The notes under the pieces: generated by a model
Database searches by the model: none
Seen by the model: the letters and a program-made list of their open reading frames with translations, nothing else
What the model was told of the DNA's origin: nothing
Shown: positions 54,835 through 64,000 of the stretch, piece after piece
How positions within the stretch are numbered: position 1 is the stretch's first letter
How the letters are laid out: each line of letters starts with the position of its first letter
Made by a program: the position numbers and the translations under genes
NCBI GenBank assembly: GCA_963921195.1
Contig: OY992538.1
Coordinates: 4,526,001 to 4,590,000 of the forward strand
Direction: 5' to 3'
Length of the DNA stretch: 64,000 nt
Origin: Pegoplata infirma
Lineage: Eukaryota > Arthropoda > Insecta > Diptera > Anthomyiidae

Positions 54835-55075
54835 GTTGCAATTGGACAATTTTAAAAAACATTTGGAAATTTTTAAAATATATTTGGAAAATTTCAAACT
54901 ACATTAAAATATATTTGGATAATTTTAAATTAAATTTTGAAAATTTTAAACTACATGTGGACAATTTTCAAATACATTTGGACAATTTTAGAATACATTT
55001 GGACAATTTCAAAATACATTTGAAAATTTTTAAAATTAATTTGGACATTTTTTAAATATATTTGGAAATTTCGCT
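54835..55075. repeat. 21-bp minisatellite block 6
   Basis: Copies of ATACATTTGGACAATTTTAA, ending just before CGCTGCCACCCTAATGCG at 55072. That phrase is the approximate complement of GCGCATTAGGTTGGCAGCG at 53078, so blocks 5 and 6 may lie within a single larger element (about 53078-55092). Confidence 0.75.
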
Positions 55076-55500
55076 GCCACCCTAATGCGTGTAATGGTGG
55101 ATATAAATTTTAATTGCCATTTTTTTCTTAATGTTTAGTGAAATTTTTTTATATTTTAATTTGTTGATGTCAAAAACAACTCTACATTTATAATGTTTTA
55201 ATATAACGGCTAAAAGTAGACCAGTTTTTGATTGGGACTTCAAAATAAAAACCATTGCGAAATTCATGAAAGAAATGCATAAAAATTGTTATTGAAAAAC
55301 TCAATTATAATTTGAGTTGCATATTAATATTAATTGATATTGTTTTAAAATTATGTACATCCTTATTTTTTTACCAGAATTTTTAAATTGTAAAATAGAC
55401 AATTCATTTAAAATGATGACCAGTACTGTTGTAAATTTTCCATGTTTTTGAATAGTTCTTTTTAAGTTTTTTGCTGGTTATTTGACGATTGTGATCTTAC

Positions 55501-55613
55501 TAACCCCCAGTTTCTGTATGACGAACGTAAAAAATTTAAATGTATTTTGTATTTGTTACAATAACAAAAATCATGCATGCAAATTTCGTTCGCCATACAG
55601 AAACTGGGGGTTA
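55501..55613. mobile_element. 113-bp hairpin MITE
   Basis: TAACCCCCAGTTTCTGTATG and CATACAGAAACTGGGGGTTA are perfect inverted repeats, continuing with ACGAACG/CGTTCG; TA stands at both edges. Confidence 0.82.
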
Positions 55614-55639
55614 AATTCCCTTTGCTAATTGTAGTATAG

Positions 55640-55812
55640 ATTTTTATATTTGCTAAATAGTCTTGACAATGAAATCTGACAAATTGAGAAACACGTGTCA
55701 ACTAAGTCTTGCAAAAATGACTAACTTAAATAAATTTAAAACATAAAAATAATTTTCTTGAAAAACAATGTGTGAGAATATGATAGTTTTAATTTGTAAA
55801 GGAAACAATGAC
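55640..55812. repeat. Dispersed repeat ending in CTCGAGCTAGAATAA
   Basis: The right part (GTGAGAATATGATAGTTTTA ... ATGACCTCGAGCTAGAATAA) reappears inverted at about 63728-63857. The CTCGAGCTAGAATAA phrase alone also occurs at about 5463, 35003 and 46032. Confidence 0.65.
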
Positions 55813-56155
55813 CTCGAGCTAGAATAAACCTTCTCAAAATATAATATTTTAAAAGTCGAACAAAACAATTTTTATTTTTCAATAAAAATTAATGTAAATT
55901 TGAACAAATTTTTTATATATATTTTAGTCCAATAAAATTCGTTTATTTTATACCAAAATTTTAGCATTTCGCGACCTTAGAACAACAAGGTTCAATTTTA
56001 TTGGTAAAAATCTTGCAAATTGTTTGTAACTTTACAAGCTTATTACCAATAAAGTTGTAATTTTTACTAGAAACTGCCTTAAAATAGGAGGTACTCGTAG
56101 CAAACAATAATTTTATGAGAATTTTTTGGTAACTTTACACAAGATTTAAAAAAAA

Positions 56156-57444
56156 AACAAGAAAATTATAGTCGGTCACGACCGACCATATAATACCCTA
56201 CACCAGAGTTTCCCGGAAAATGGGGCCCAAGTTCAAACATGGACTGATTAGATCTATATTTTGTAAAATTTTTAACCCTTTCACTCCCCTTGTACACTAC
56301 AGTGTACACATCTTTAAAAATTCATTAAAAATTGACCGTACAACATTTTTGTGTTTTGTTTTGACAAGATTGATCATTGAAGGGTTATCTTTACGATAGA
56401 TGTGCTCGGAAAAATAAATTTTGCATTCCGGTGGACTTTACACGCAATATTTGGTGGCAAACTGGAAATTTTTCAAATAACGTAAAAAAATTGCAAAACA
56501 AAATAAACGTTAAAAAGTTCTCAAAAATCGAATAATAATCGTACAAGCTTTCTTAAAAGCGGATTTTGTAGAACTTTTCGATACGAAAAATACGAAATTC
56601 GAATTTTGGAAAAATGTTTACTCGTTCGGGAGATATTGCATGTGAAAGCTTCAAGTTTGGTTGGATATATCTCCGCTAGAGGGCGCGGTAGACCAACGCA
56701 AATCAACAAAAAGTTTTTACTTTGCATAGATCTACATTTTCACAAATTTTGGTCAAGAAATTACTAGCCAAAAAAAGTCGGTAGTGAAAGGGTTAATAAC
56801 TGTAAAAAGCATTTGCTGACAATAAACCGCTTCAACTGAATATCGTGCGAAATTTTTCACATGGGACCTAAGTCCAAAATGGTCCGATGATAATCAGATT
56901 TGATAAAGTTATTAAAGTACGCGTTTAACATACACAAACAGAATTTTAATTAAATATTTTCTATTTTCATAAAATTTGAGAGATTTATGTAAATATCGGG
57001 GAAGGTGGTTTGTATGGGGCCTATAAGAAGATCTGGTCCGATTCCTTTGAAATTTGGAATAGTGATTTGTAAATATAAAATACGTTTACTTGTCAAATTT
57101 TTAACGGATATCTTTTATATTGCGGGTATTAGAGTCATTTGAGGCAAAATAAAAGAGGACCTTTGTATGGGCGCTAAGTCTAAACATAGACCGAATTTTT
57201 CCAATTTCAATAGGCTTCGTCCTTGGGCCAAGAGAGGCTTAAGTTTCAAATTTCAAGTAAATTGATCAAAAATTGCGGCCTGTGTCGTGTTTACACCGTT
57301 TACATGGACAGACAGACAGACGGACATCGCTACATCGATTCAAAACGTGATTCTGAGTAAAGTAGGTCCAATATTTCGGGTAGTTACAAACATCAGCACA
57401 AACTCATTATACCCTGTACAACAGTGTGGAGTAGGGTATAAAAA
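56156..57444. mobile_element. DINE-like element, reversed, with a piggyBac-like insert
   Basis: Reading forward it starts ATTATAGTCGGTCACGACCG and ACCCTACACC, and ends with ACAGACAGACAGACGGACAT, CTCATTATACCCTGTACAAC and AGTAGGGTATAAA: the reverse of the copies at 2721 and 5971. A TTAA-flanked insert occupies 56276-56792. Confidence 0.72.
56276..56792. mobile_element. piggyBac-like non-autonomous element
   Basis: Ends CCCTTTCACTCCCC and GGTAGTGAAAGGG form an inverted repeat beginning CCCTTTCACT, and each side carries TTAA (56272-56275, 56793-56796). A TTAA duplication with CCCTTT-type ends is characteristic of the piggyBac superfamily. The 517-bp body has no transposase. Confidence 0.8.
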
Positions 57445-58698
57445 GGGTTGCCACCTTATTAAATAATAAGGGCTTTCCGGAAAATCCGAATAAAAGCCGA
57501 ACTAGCAGGAATTTCGCAAAACGAAAAAATACGGGTCAGCTTAGTTTTGATAGAGATTATAATACTAAACTAACGATTATACATTTTTGACAATAACGAA
57601 CTTAACGAAGCCGAATTTGAACAGGACCGATTAACCATTGGACAGGCCTTCAAAAAACCTTTCGACCTGTATAAAATGTTCATATAGTTTCTTTTGAAAA
57701 AATTAGAAAAAATCCTCAAAAAACAAAAAAAAAAAACGTTTTCCCCCTCCCCTTTGAAGATTTCTATTGCACATATTTCATGCCTAAAGTGCATATTTTT
57801 GATTTTTTTTAGTTTTTTTAGCGCATATTTTCAATTTTTTAGTGAATGAAAATTGCAGCTTTACTAATGAGCTTACATCCCTTAAATGCAACTATGATTG
57901 CCAAAAAAATTAACATCTCTGTTTTTGTAGTACTTCTGACTTTTGTCATTCTCGATTGTAACGGTAGTTTTTGTATTTACTATTTTATAGTGCGGTGTTA
58001 AAAAAAATACATTTTATTATTAAAAGAAAGTCAAACGAAAAATGTAATGTTAATTAAATTTATTAAATGTATTCGGTAACTAAAAGTTCCAAATTATTTT
58101 AAAAATGCTGAAACTATTTAAAGTACGTTTAAAAAAGTTGAGAAACATTACAAATCTTTAATTGTGAATAGTGTGTAGTGTCAATTTCTTCTGTTTACTT
58201 TTAATTACGGCAATAAAAAATGTTAAGCCCATCATCAATGGACAGATGCAGTTGCCCAATTATTTAAGGTAAGATCTATAGATTTTTATAATTGCTTAAA
58301 TTAAAATTACAACTTAAAATGTTCTGAATATACAGAATAAACTAAATTTAAATACATGTTTCATAAAATAATTTTCGCTTCATAAGTTGCACAGTGCTAC
58401 GATGTTGTGTAGCTGGTGGGTAAAAATAAGTCATGCAGTAGGCAACATCTAAAGAGACGCTCAGTGGGCAAATTCACGGGAAGGCGGACAAAGTTTCATA
58501 ACGTTTGACTGATTTGATATTTTTTTTATGCAGTTTTTACTCAATAGGTTGAATATTCAATTGGTTGGATCCCATTTTTTTCGCTCTCTATAAGTTGTTT
58601 CTTTTAATGTTTTCCTATGCATGTAAAAACTCTGTTAATACACTAACAAGGAAGGTATCCCATAGCTTACTCTTCGATTGCCCTGCACTTTTAATATG
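57445..58698. other. AT-rich intergenic DNA
   Basis: About 57780-57840 has the TGCATATTTTTGATTTTTT / GCGCATATTTTC words also seen near 15100 and 17850. No gene is visible; a short frame near 57600-57790 on the minus strand resembles nothing known. Confidence 0.45.
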
Positions 58699-58706
58699 TT
58701 ATAGAG

Positions 58707-59585
58707 CAGCGGTTACCAACCTATGGTATGCGTACCATTAGGGGGTACGCGAAACTGTCCGCAGGGGTACGCAAAATTTTAGAAATTTGGACATTCGTTT
58801 TAGATTAACCTTTTGATGCTGGTTCCGCGTCTGGCGCTCAAGGTTTTCCATAACGTCAGGTTTTAAGAAAGATGAGGTCAAAGTTCACAAAATAATTGTT
58901 TTTATACAATTTAGAGAGCATTTTTTGCAATATTTTTGGATAATATTTTGAAATCTGACCACTTGTTTTCGATTAACCATTCGATGCTGATTCCGAATAT
59001 GGTTCTCAAATTTTTCTATGATGTCAGGTTTTTGAGAAAATTTGTGTCAAAGTTCTCAAAAAACGTGTTTTTGGGCATTTTGTTAAGCACAAAATGCCCT
59101 TTAATTGTATATACGAGGGTTTTTCATTCGAAAAGTCATGGAATTATTAATCTGACTTCGTATGTAAAAAAAAACATTTAAAAAAATTAAAATCTTTATA
59201 TATTTTCGACCCCTGTGATGGGCTTTTGGGACTTTTTTTAAGAGTTCAACGTCCGTTGTCTTAATTTTTGGTGTAGAGTCAAATGGTGAAATCAAATTTG
59301 CAATATTTTCAGCCGTTTTTGCTCTGCCGAAAAATCAGCTCAAAATCCGCGTTTTCAGATGCATTGAACCACCCCAAGGAGCGTTTTCCAAAAAAATATC
59401 TCCATTGTTGATCTCGCCTAAATTTTTCGAAAAAATTCTAATACTGCGCGCAGATAAAAAATCAAAATGAACTCTAATATTTACATGTGAAGTTTTTTTA
59501 CGAAAACAAAAAACTCGTTAGGGGGTACGCGGCTGATAAAATTTTAAATTAGGGGTACGCGAGCCAAAAAGGTTGGTAACCGCTG
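58707..59585. mobile_element. hAT-type non-autonomous element, 879 bp
   Basis: Ends CAGCGGTTACCAACCTATGG and AAAGGTTGGTAACCGCTG are inverted repeats flanked by the exact 8-bp duplication TTATAGAG (58699-58706, 59586-59593). GGGGGTACGCGAAACTG/TTAGGGGGTACGCGGC recur near both ends. Inside, about 58790-58925 and 58945-59075 are tandem copies (GATTAACCTTTTGATGCTGG / GATTAACCATTCGATGCTGA). The termini resemble those of the element at 11714. Confidence 0.9.
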
Positions 59586-59886
59586 TTATAGAGGACCAAA
59601 ATCTAAGATTTTTCCTTTTTTTATCGGCTTTTGTAAGGGAATAAAGTAGGGAAATATGAGGGTGAAAAACGGAATTTTTTTCGTGTTTCTTCAAAAGGAG
59701 CTTACAGGAATGGTTGTGTTTATAAGAGATGGGCACATGTGCAGATTAGAGCGTGATTCACGCGTAAGTGTGACTGAATTCAATTTTACTCACGTGATTG
59801 TGAGTGTAGAAAAAAATTGCGTGAGTGAGTGTGCGTGAGTAGATTTTTTTGCGTGAATTTGCGTGATTTATTTTCTCTTCATACTA

Positions 59887-60488
59887 CCTTTTTTTTTTTT
59901 TTTTTTTTTTTTACTTTGAGCCAACACTCAGGGGATGCCCCCTACTAATGCAATGCATTGTGTTGGTATTAGGAAAATAGGTTATGAGGAGGAGGAAAGA
60001 GGGAGTAGTGTTTGTGGACGTTTAATTTGAATTTTTCTAGGTCGTAGCTGACTGGGAAGACAACTGCAGGAAGTTTATTCCACATACGGCTGGTTCGACT
60101 GAGAAACGAATTTTCTCTGTAATGCGTTGTGCGATACATTGGACATTCGACTACGAATGGATGTGATCTACTGGATAGACGAGTACTACGAGCATGCACC
60201 CGCGTCTCCGGGAAGAGTTCGCCTATCTCAGCTGAACACTTACCGTGGTAATATCGATAGAACAATGACACACAACCCACATTCCGACGATGCTCCAATG
60301 AGTCAATAGAGCTGGATACCCTACTGTCATTGATGAGCTTCAACGCACTCCTTTGCACCCGGTCCAGAAGCTCCAAGATAGACCTTGAAGCTCCTGCCCA
60401 GATATGGGAGTTGTATTCCATTTTCGGTCGGATATAGGAGGTATAGATAGTAAGGAGATCAGACGTAGTGAAGTAATTCTTGCAAAAA
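59887..60488 (-). mobile_element. 5'-truncated LINE insertion with poly-A tail
   Basis: The plus strand shows a T run of about 24 bases at 59889-59912, the poly-A tail of a minus-strand LINE, then about 60 bp of 3' untranslated region and coding sequence up to about 60488, where homology to the interrupted GTGAG-rich element resumes. The element has lost its 5' part, as expected for incomplete target-primed reverse transcription. Confidence 0.82.
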
Positions 60489-60499
60489 GGTACAAACAA
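59969..60499 (-). pseudogene. C-terminal part of a LINE reverse transcriptase
   Basis: The 176-residue open frame contains TIYTSYIRPKMEYNSHIW, LLDRVQRSALKLIND, LEHRRNVGCVSLFYRYYHGK and FLSRTSRMWNKLP, ending NLFS. These are the C-terminal thumb and tail blocks of reverse transcriptases of jockey/CR1-type non-LTR retrotransposons. The catalytic palm (YADD-type) and endonuclease are absent because the copy is 5'-truncated; the first few residues at the upstream end come from flanking DNA. The frame is undamaged, so the insertion is recent. The clade cannot be fixed from this fragment. Confidence 0.85.
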
Positions 60500-60605
60500 A
60501 TTTTAAATTTGGCTTAACTTAAGATTTCATCCCAAAAAAGCAAAACAAATGTAAAATTTCGCTGAACTTTCAATTTTGCTGAAAATTTTGAAAGATTTTT
60601 CAAAA

Positions 60606-62740
60606 TTTTGTTCTTTAACTTTTGAGGTCAATCGGATTAAATTTACCCGTGGCGCACAGTGTTGTGACCTTGGCCATAAATGGTCAAACTAAATGTCTTA
60701 AAACTTCAGGTTATATGAATTTAATTTTAAGAAAACATCATAAATAAAACAAATCCAAAACAGTTTATAGATATCTTTAATAGTTTTTAAGTTACATGTC
60801 TCTAAAGTTGAACTTTTTGAAATATATCATATTTTGGCTTTAAAATCTTTGAAATCCACATGTACTTGTAACGGTTAAATAATTATACTGCATTTAAAAT
60901 TCGACCTTATTGGTAATGAAGTTTTAAGTTCGATATGTTGCTTGTATGATAATGCTGTTTTGGTTGACATAAGTTAATCATATGGCAAGTAACGCTGTTA
61001 TAAAGTGAGTTCAAAAGAAAATACTAATTTATTTTGAAAATTTCATATTTGATAGTCAGCTACTTTTGTGGCCCTCATTGGCGCGCTTAGTTTTTTGCAG
61101 AAAATATTAGTATAAGTATGTAGATTAAAAATAACAAAAGAACTCGTCCACGTTTTTCCACGTTTTTTTAATCAATTTTTTTTTTGTGGGAACCCGAATA
61201 TAAATTTGTAAATTTTTTTTAAGAACGGCTTAAAGTAAAACCCCAAGATGCAGCAGTTGTCCTTGATAATTTGAAATGTTTTTCGAAAAATAGTTATGGA
61301 ACACATATAATAAATCAGAATGCAAAATGAATCGGTCGGTTACATTTTAAATTTTATTTAAATTGGTCCAAGAACCATTATTTGTCATCCAGTCCTGCAC
61401 AAATTAGATGCTTGGCTAGACACAAGTTGTACATTAACAGATGCAGACTTTTATTTAGTAAGATTTTGTTGAGGAATTACGTTGTATTATATTTTTACTT
61501 GCTTATTTTATAAAGGTCTTTTTAAGATAGGCATATCCCTGATCAAACCTTTAACAATATTAAACGTATTGTAAATACTACGTGCAAAAAGTGTTGTGAA
61601 TTATTGATAGTTTTAAGGTCAAAGGATTTCCCTGAATTTTCTCAAGTCTTTATAAAAAGGATATTTATTCGCTAAGAATATGCTAAGTATAGGTTAAGGA
61701 AAATCCTTGCTTCAATTATACTAACGTGAGGTATTTTCAACATTATCAGAAAAGTATTTCATGAAGTACGAAGGATAGATTGAGGATTTTAGTTTGGCTT
61801 GAGGTCAGTAAATTAACAAATTAAAAAACGATTGTTTATTAAATTTTTAATTACGAAGGATATTTAAAATTTTTTTTTTAATTTTTTAAGGACATTTTTA
61901 ATTTATGAATTACATCCTTGCTCCAATTTTTTCATTTGATTAAAATTTGAGGTATATTTTAAGTGTTGCGGATGCAAAAATTCATGAAGGGATTTGAATT
62001 TTACACTTTTTCTTGACTTTTTAAAAAAAGGACATTCCTTGTTCTGATTTCCACAAATTTTGGTAAATACATTGGGCATATTATAACAGTTGGATTTTCA
62101 AAATTTAATGAAATAATTTCAATTTTTTCCCTTTTTCTGAACGTTATTTTAAAAAGGACATTTTTGAGCTAGGCGTATCCTTGCTCTAAATTGGACAAAC
62201 TTTAGTAGAATAATTAATGGCATTATATGTAATAACTACACTAAATAACATGAGGATTGAAGTTTAAGTTTTCATTTTATGCCATATTTTAATTTCAGGA
62301 TATATGGGAAGGATACGAATCCTTGGGCGGATAGTTACCAAATTCAATTTTTTTCTTGATCTTATCGATCTTAACAAGTGTTCCAAATTTTAACGCTCTA
62401 ACTTAACTCCTATTTTTGGCCACTCTTTACATGAAGACGCAACACTGTGTGGCGCCGGCGATCAAAGTTTTGGATTTTTAATAATTAAAAAAAAAAAACA
62501 ATATCTTTCGACACATCATATATGATACTTATATATATAGTATACTTATTATTTTTAATGCGCTGAACACGAATATTGAATTTTTAAAATCGGTCGAACG
62601 GTTTTCGAGATATCGCTATTCGAAATTTGCAAAAAGTGGCGGTTTTTTCTTACATTCTAAAAATTAAAAAAAAAAAATCTCAAAATTTCTTACCTTGACC
62701 CTTTCAAAGAGCTTGGTTCAATCTTTTATTTAAAATTAAT
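60606..62740. other. Intergenic DNA, nothing recognised
   Basis: Both strands have only short frames. Around 61600-62330 the words TTTAAAAAGGACATTTTT and CATCCTTGCTCCAATTTT-like phrases recur loosely, which may be a decayed tandem repeat. No RNA gene was seen. Confidence 0.4.
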
Positions 62741-62784
62741 TTAATCCAAATGAATAAAATGACCAATTTGACAGATATTGGAAA

Positions 62785-62855
62785 TATATGGTGTATACTG
62801 GTAAATTAGCAGAGTTTTTGTGTAATTTAACAGAGTTTTTATTTTAAGTGTAGTT
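62785..62855. mobile_element. Right end of a CTCTGTAAA-family element
   Basis: ATATGGTGTATACTGGTAAA, TTAGCAGAGTTTTTGTGTAA and TTAACAGAGTTTTTATTTTA then AGTGTA match the last 70 bp of the element at 13013-13804. The left part was not found. Confidence 0.6.
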
Positions 62856-63375
62856 GTTTTTATAGAATTGATTAATGGTTAAATAGGTCAATTTAAAAGT
62901 TATTTTAAAATTGTTTTTATGTGTTTCGTTCCTTATATAAACTGAAAAAAAAACTCTACAATAACATTGAATTGTTAAATACCAAAGGTTTTCAACAATA
63001 TGTACAAAGTTGTTCGTAATTATTTTAAACATTGTTTAAATATTCTGGCACTTTTGTACATCCATTTTACAGGTTCTAAAGTATGCGCAATGAAATTGTC
63101 ATCATTTAAAAATGGTATTTATTATTTCCCTAAACTGTTGTTCTGTATCTACTTATTTGAAAAGTATTCGAATTGTAAAACAATGGGACTTATTTCATGC
63201 TTTACTTGGGACATATTTAATTTTTTTTGGGACTTATTTAATTTTTTTGGTTTGGGAGATATTTCATTTTATTTGGGACTTATTTCGTTGGGAGTTATTT
63301 CATTGCTACTTATTTCATTAGGAGCTATTTCATGGCGCGGAAATTTTTTACACCAAAATGCAAAACGGAATTAAA

Positions 63376-63727
63376 AAAAAAAGTAAGAAAGTTATAGTCG
63401 GAAAAGAAAGTTATTTTCAAAACGGCATTTTTCGCTAATTGGGTGCAGCCTCTAGAGGACTCACAACCACTCTAATCTATAGTCGGTCAAGACCGACCAT
63501 ATGATACCCTACCCAATGTTTTCCTTGAAAATAGATCCCAAGTGAAAACATGGATTGATTGTATCTATTTTTCGTTAGATCTTTAATTAGTGTAGAAAAC
63601 ACACACAAACCAAATTTCAGTGAAATTGTTTTTTTTTGTTGCCAATATGAAAAGTGACCGATTTAACAGAAAAATTGTTATATGGGCTGTAAATCCAAAA
63701 ATGGTTTTCTGGAATTCTGTTATATTT
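63376..63727. mobile_element. Partial DINE-like element
   Basis: AAAGTAAGAAAGTTATAGTCG opens it; after a 75-bp interruption, TATAGTCGGTCAAGACCGAC, CATATGATACCCTACCCAAT and the next 200 bp follow the copy at 56156. It breaks off at 63728, where the CTCGAG-type repeat begins. Confidence 0.65.
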
Positions 63728-63858
63728 TGAGTAGGGTTATTCAAGCTCTAGGTCATTATTTCCTTTACTTATTAAAACTATGATATTCTCACAGAATAAT
63801 TTTGAAGAAATTTTTTTTTCAGTTTTAAATTTATTTATGTTGATAATTTTAGCAAGAC

Positions 63859-64000
63859 TTATACTGTATACAGACTTACGTGATTTTTAAATCACTATGT
63901 GATTTTCCTTTGAACAAAATCACATAGTGATTCACAAAATCACCTCAAATTGTACTAGCATAAAGAAAAATCACAAAATCATCTCAATTTACCATGGTAA
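63859..64000. repeat. Third copy of the 169-bp repeat, cut by the window end
   Basis: The sequence TTATACTGTATACAGACTTA through ATCTCAATTTACCATGGTAA is the reverse complement of the direct repeats at 54190 and 54634, with a few differences. Confidence 0.8.

Larger units (their letters stand above)
59723..60605 (-). mobile_element. GTGAG-rich element, copy 5, interrupted by a LINE
   Basis: The end TAAGAGATGGGCACATGTGC and GTGAGTGAGTGTGCGTGAGT arrays (to 59886) correspond to the right end of copy 4 in reverse. After the LINE insertion, 60489-60605 continues with GCTTAACTTAAGATTTCATC, the complement of the unique core of copy 4. The other terminus was not found. Confidence 0.72.

Noticed and set aside
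63000..63374. 124-codon hydrophobic frame
   Set aside because: The C-terminal half is made of repeated GGGACTTATTT-type words, which yields hydrophobic residues by chance; no homology or gene structure was seen.

Overview
The window is nuclear DNA from a dipteran fly, probably a higher (muscoid/calyptrate-like) fly. The evidence is a very AT-rich, transposon-dense background, short 61-66 bp spliceosomal introns, fly-type tRNA genes, and proteins that are close relatives of conserved animal housekeeping genes. The family assignments were made by eye and no database search was run.

Protein genes are few. The last coding exon of a RING-box 2 (Roc2/RNF7-type) gene lies at 27443-27624 on the plus strand. 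A divergent pair sits near 40 kb: a two-exon SMIM12-like small membrane protein (39763-40090, minus) and a five-exon TRAPPC13 homologue (40354-49393, plus), separated by about 260 bp that must hold both promoters. TRAPPC13 has two short introns and two repeat-filled ones (1.8 kb and 5.8 kb).

tRNA genes are the other conserved component: Glu-TTC (14317), Met-CAT (30779, minus), Arg-TCT at 31259, 32289, 32954, 33395 and 39428, two decayed Arg-TCT copies (33789, 34439) and Arg-CCT (39588, minus). The central Arg-TCT copies form a tandem array with shared flanks, into which several small transposons have inserted.

The rest is mobile-element sediment, often nested: a mariner transposase relic split by another repeat and abutting the endonuclease part of an RTE-like LINE (5864-8815); a 5'-truncated LINE C-terminus (59887-60488) inside a non-autonomous element; several hAT-type elements recognisable by 8-bp target duplications (11714, 21874, 34536, 35692, 36378, 52194, 58707); a piggyBac-like TTAA element (56276); many TA-flanked elements with CACTCA ends; and a dispersed family with tandem TATACCCT/AGGGTATA ends and GACGGAC motifs, resembling fly DINE-1/INE-1 Helitron-like repeats.

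Palindromes are unusually common at all scales, from 113-bp hairpin MITEs to a 2-kb foldback in TRAPPC13 intron 4. A 21-bp minisatellite occurs in blocks in and beyond that intron, in both orientations, and generates long spurious reading frames on both strands. I did not find a new enzymatic or defence system; the most notable material is the GTGAG-rich hAT-like family and the nested insertions with dateable order.
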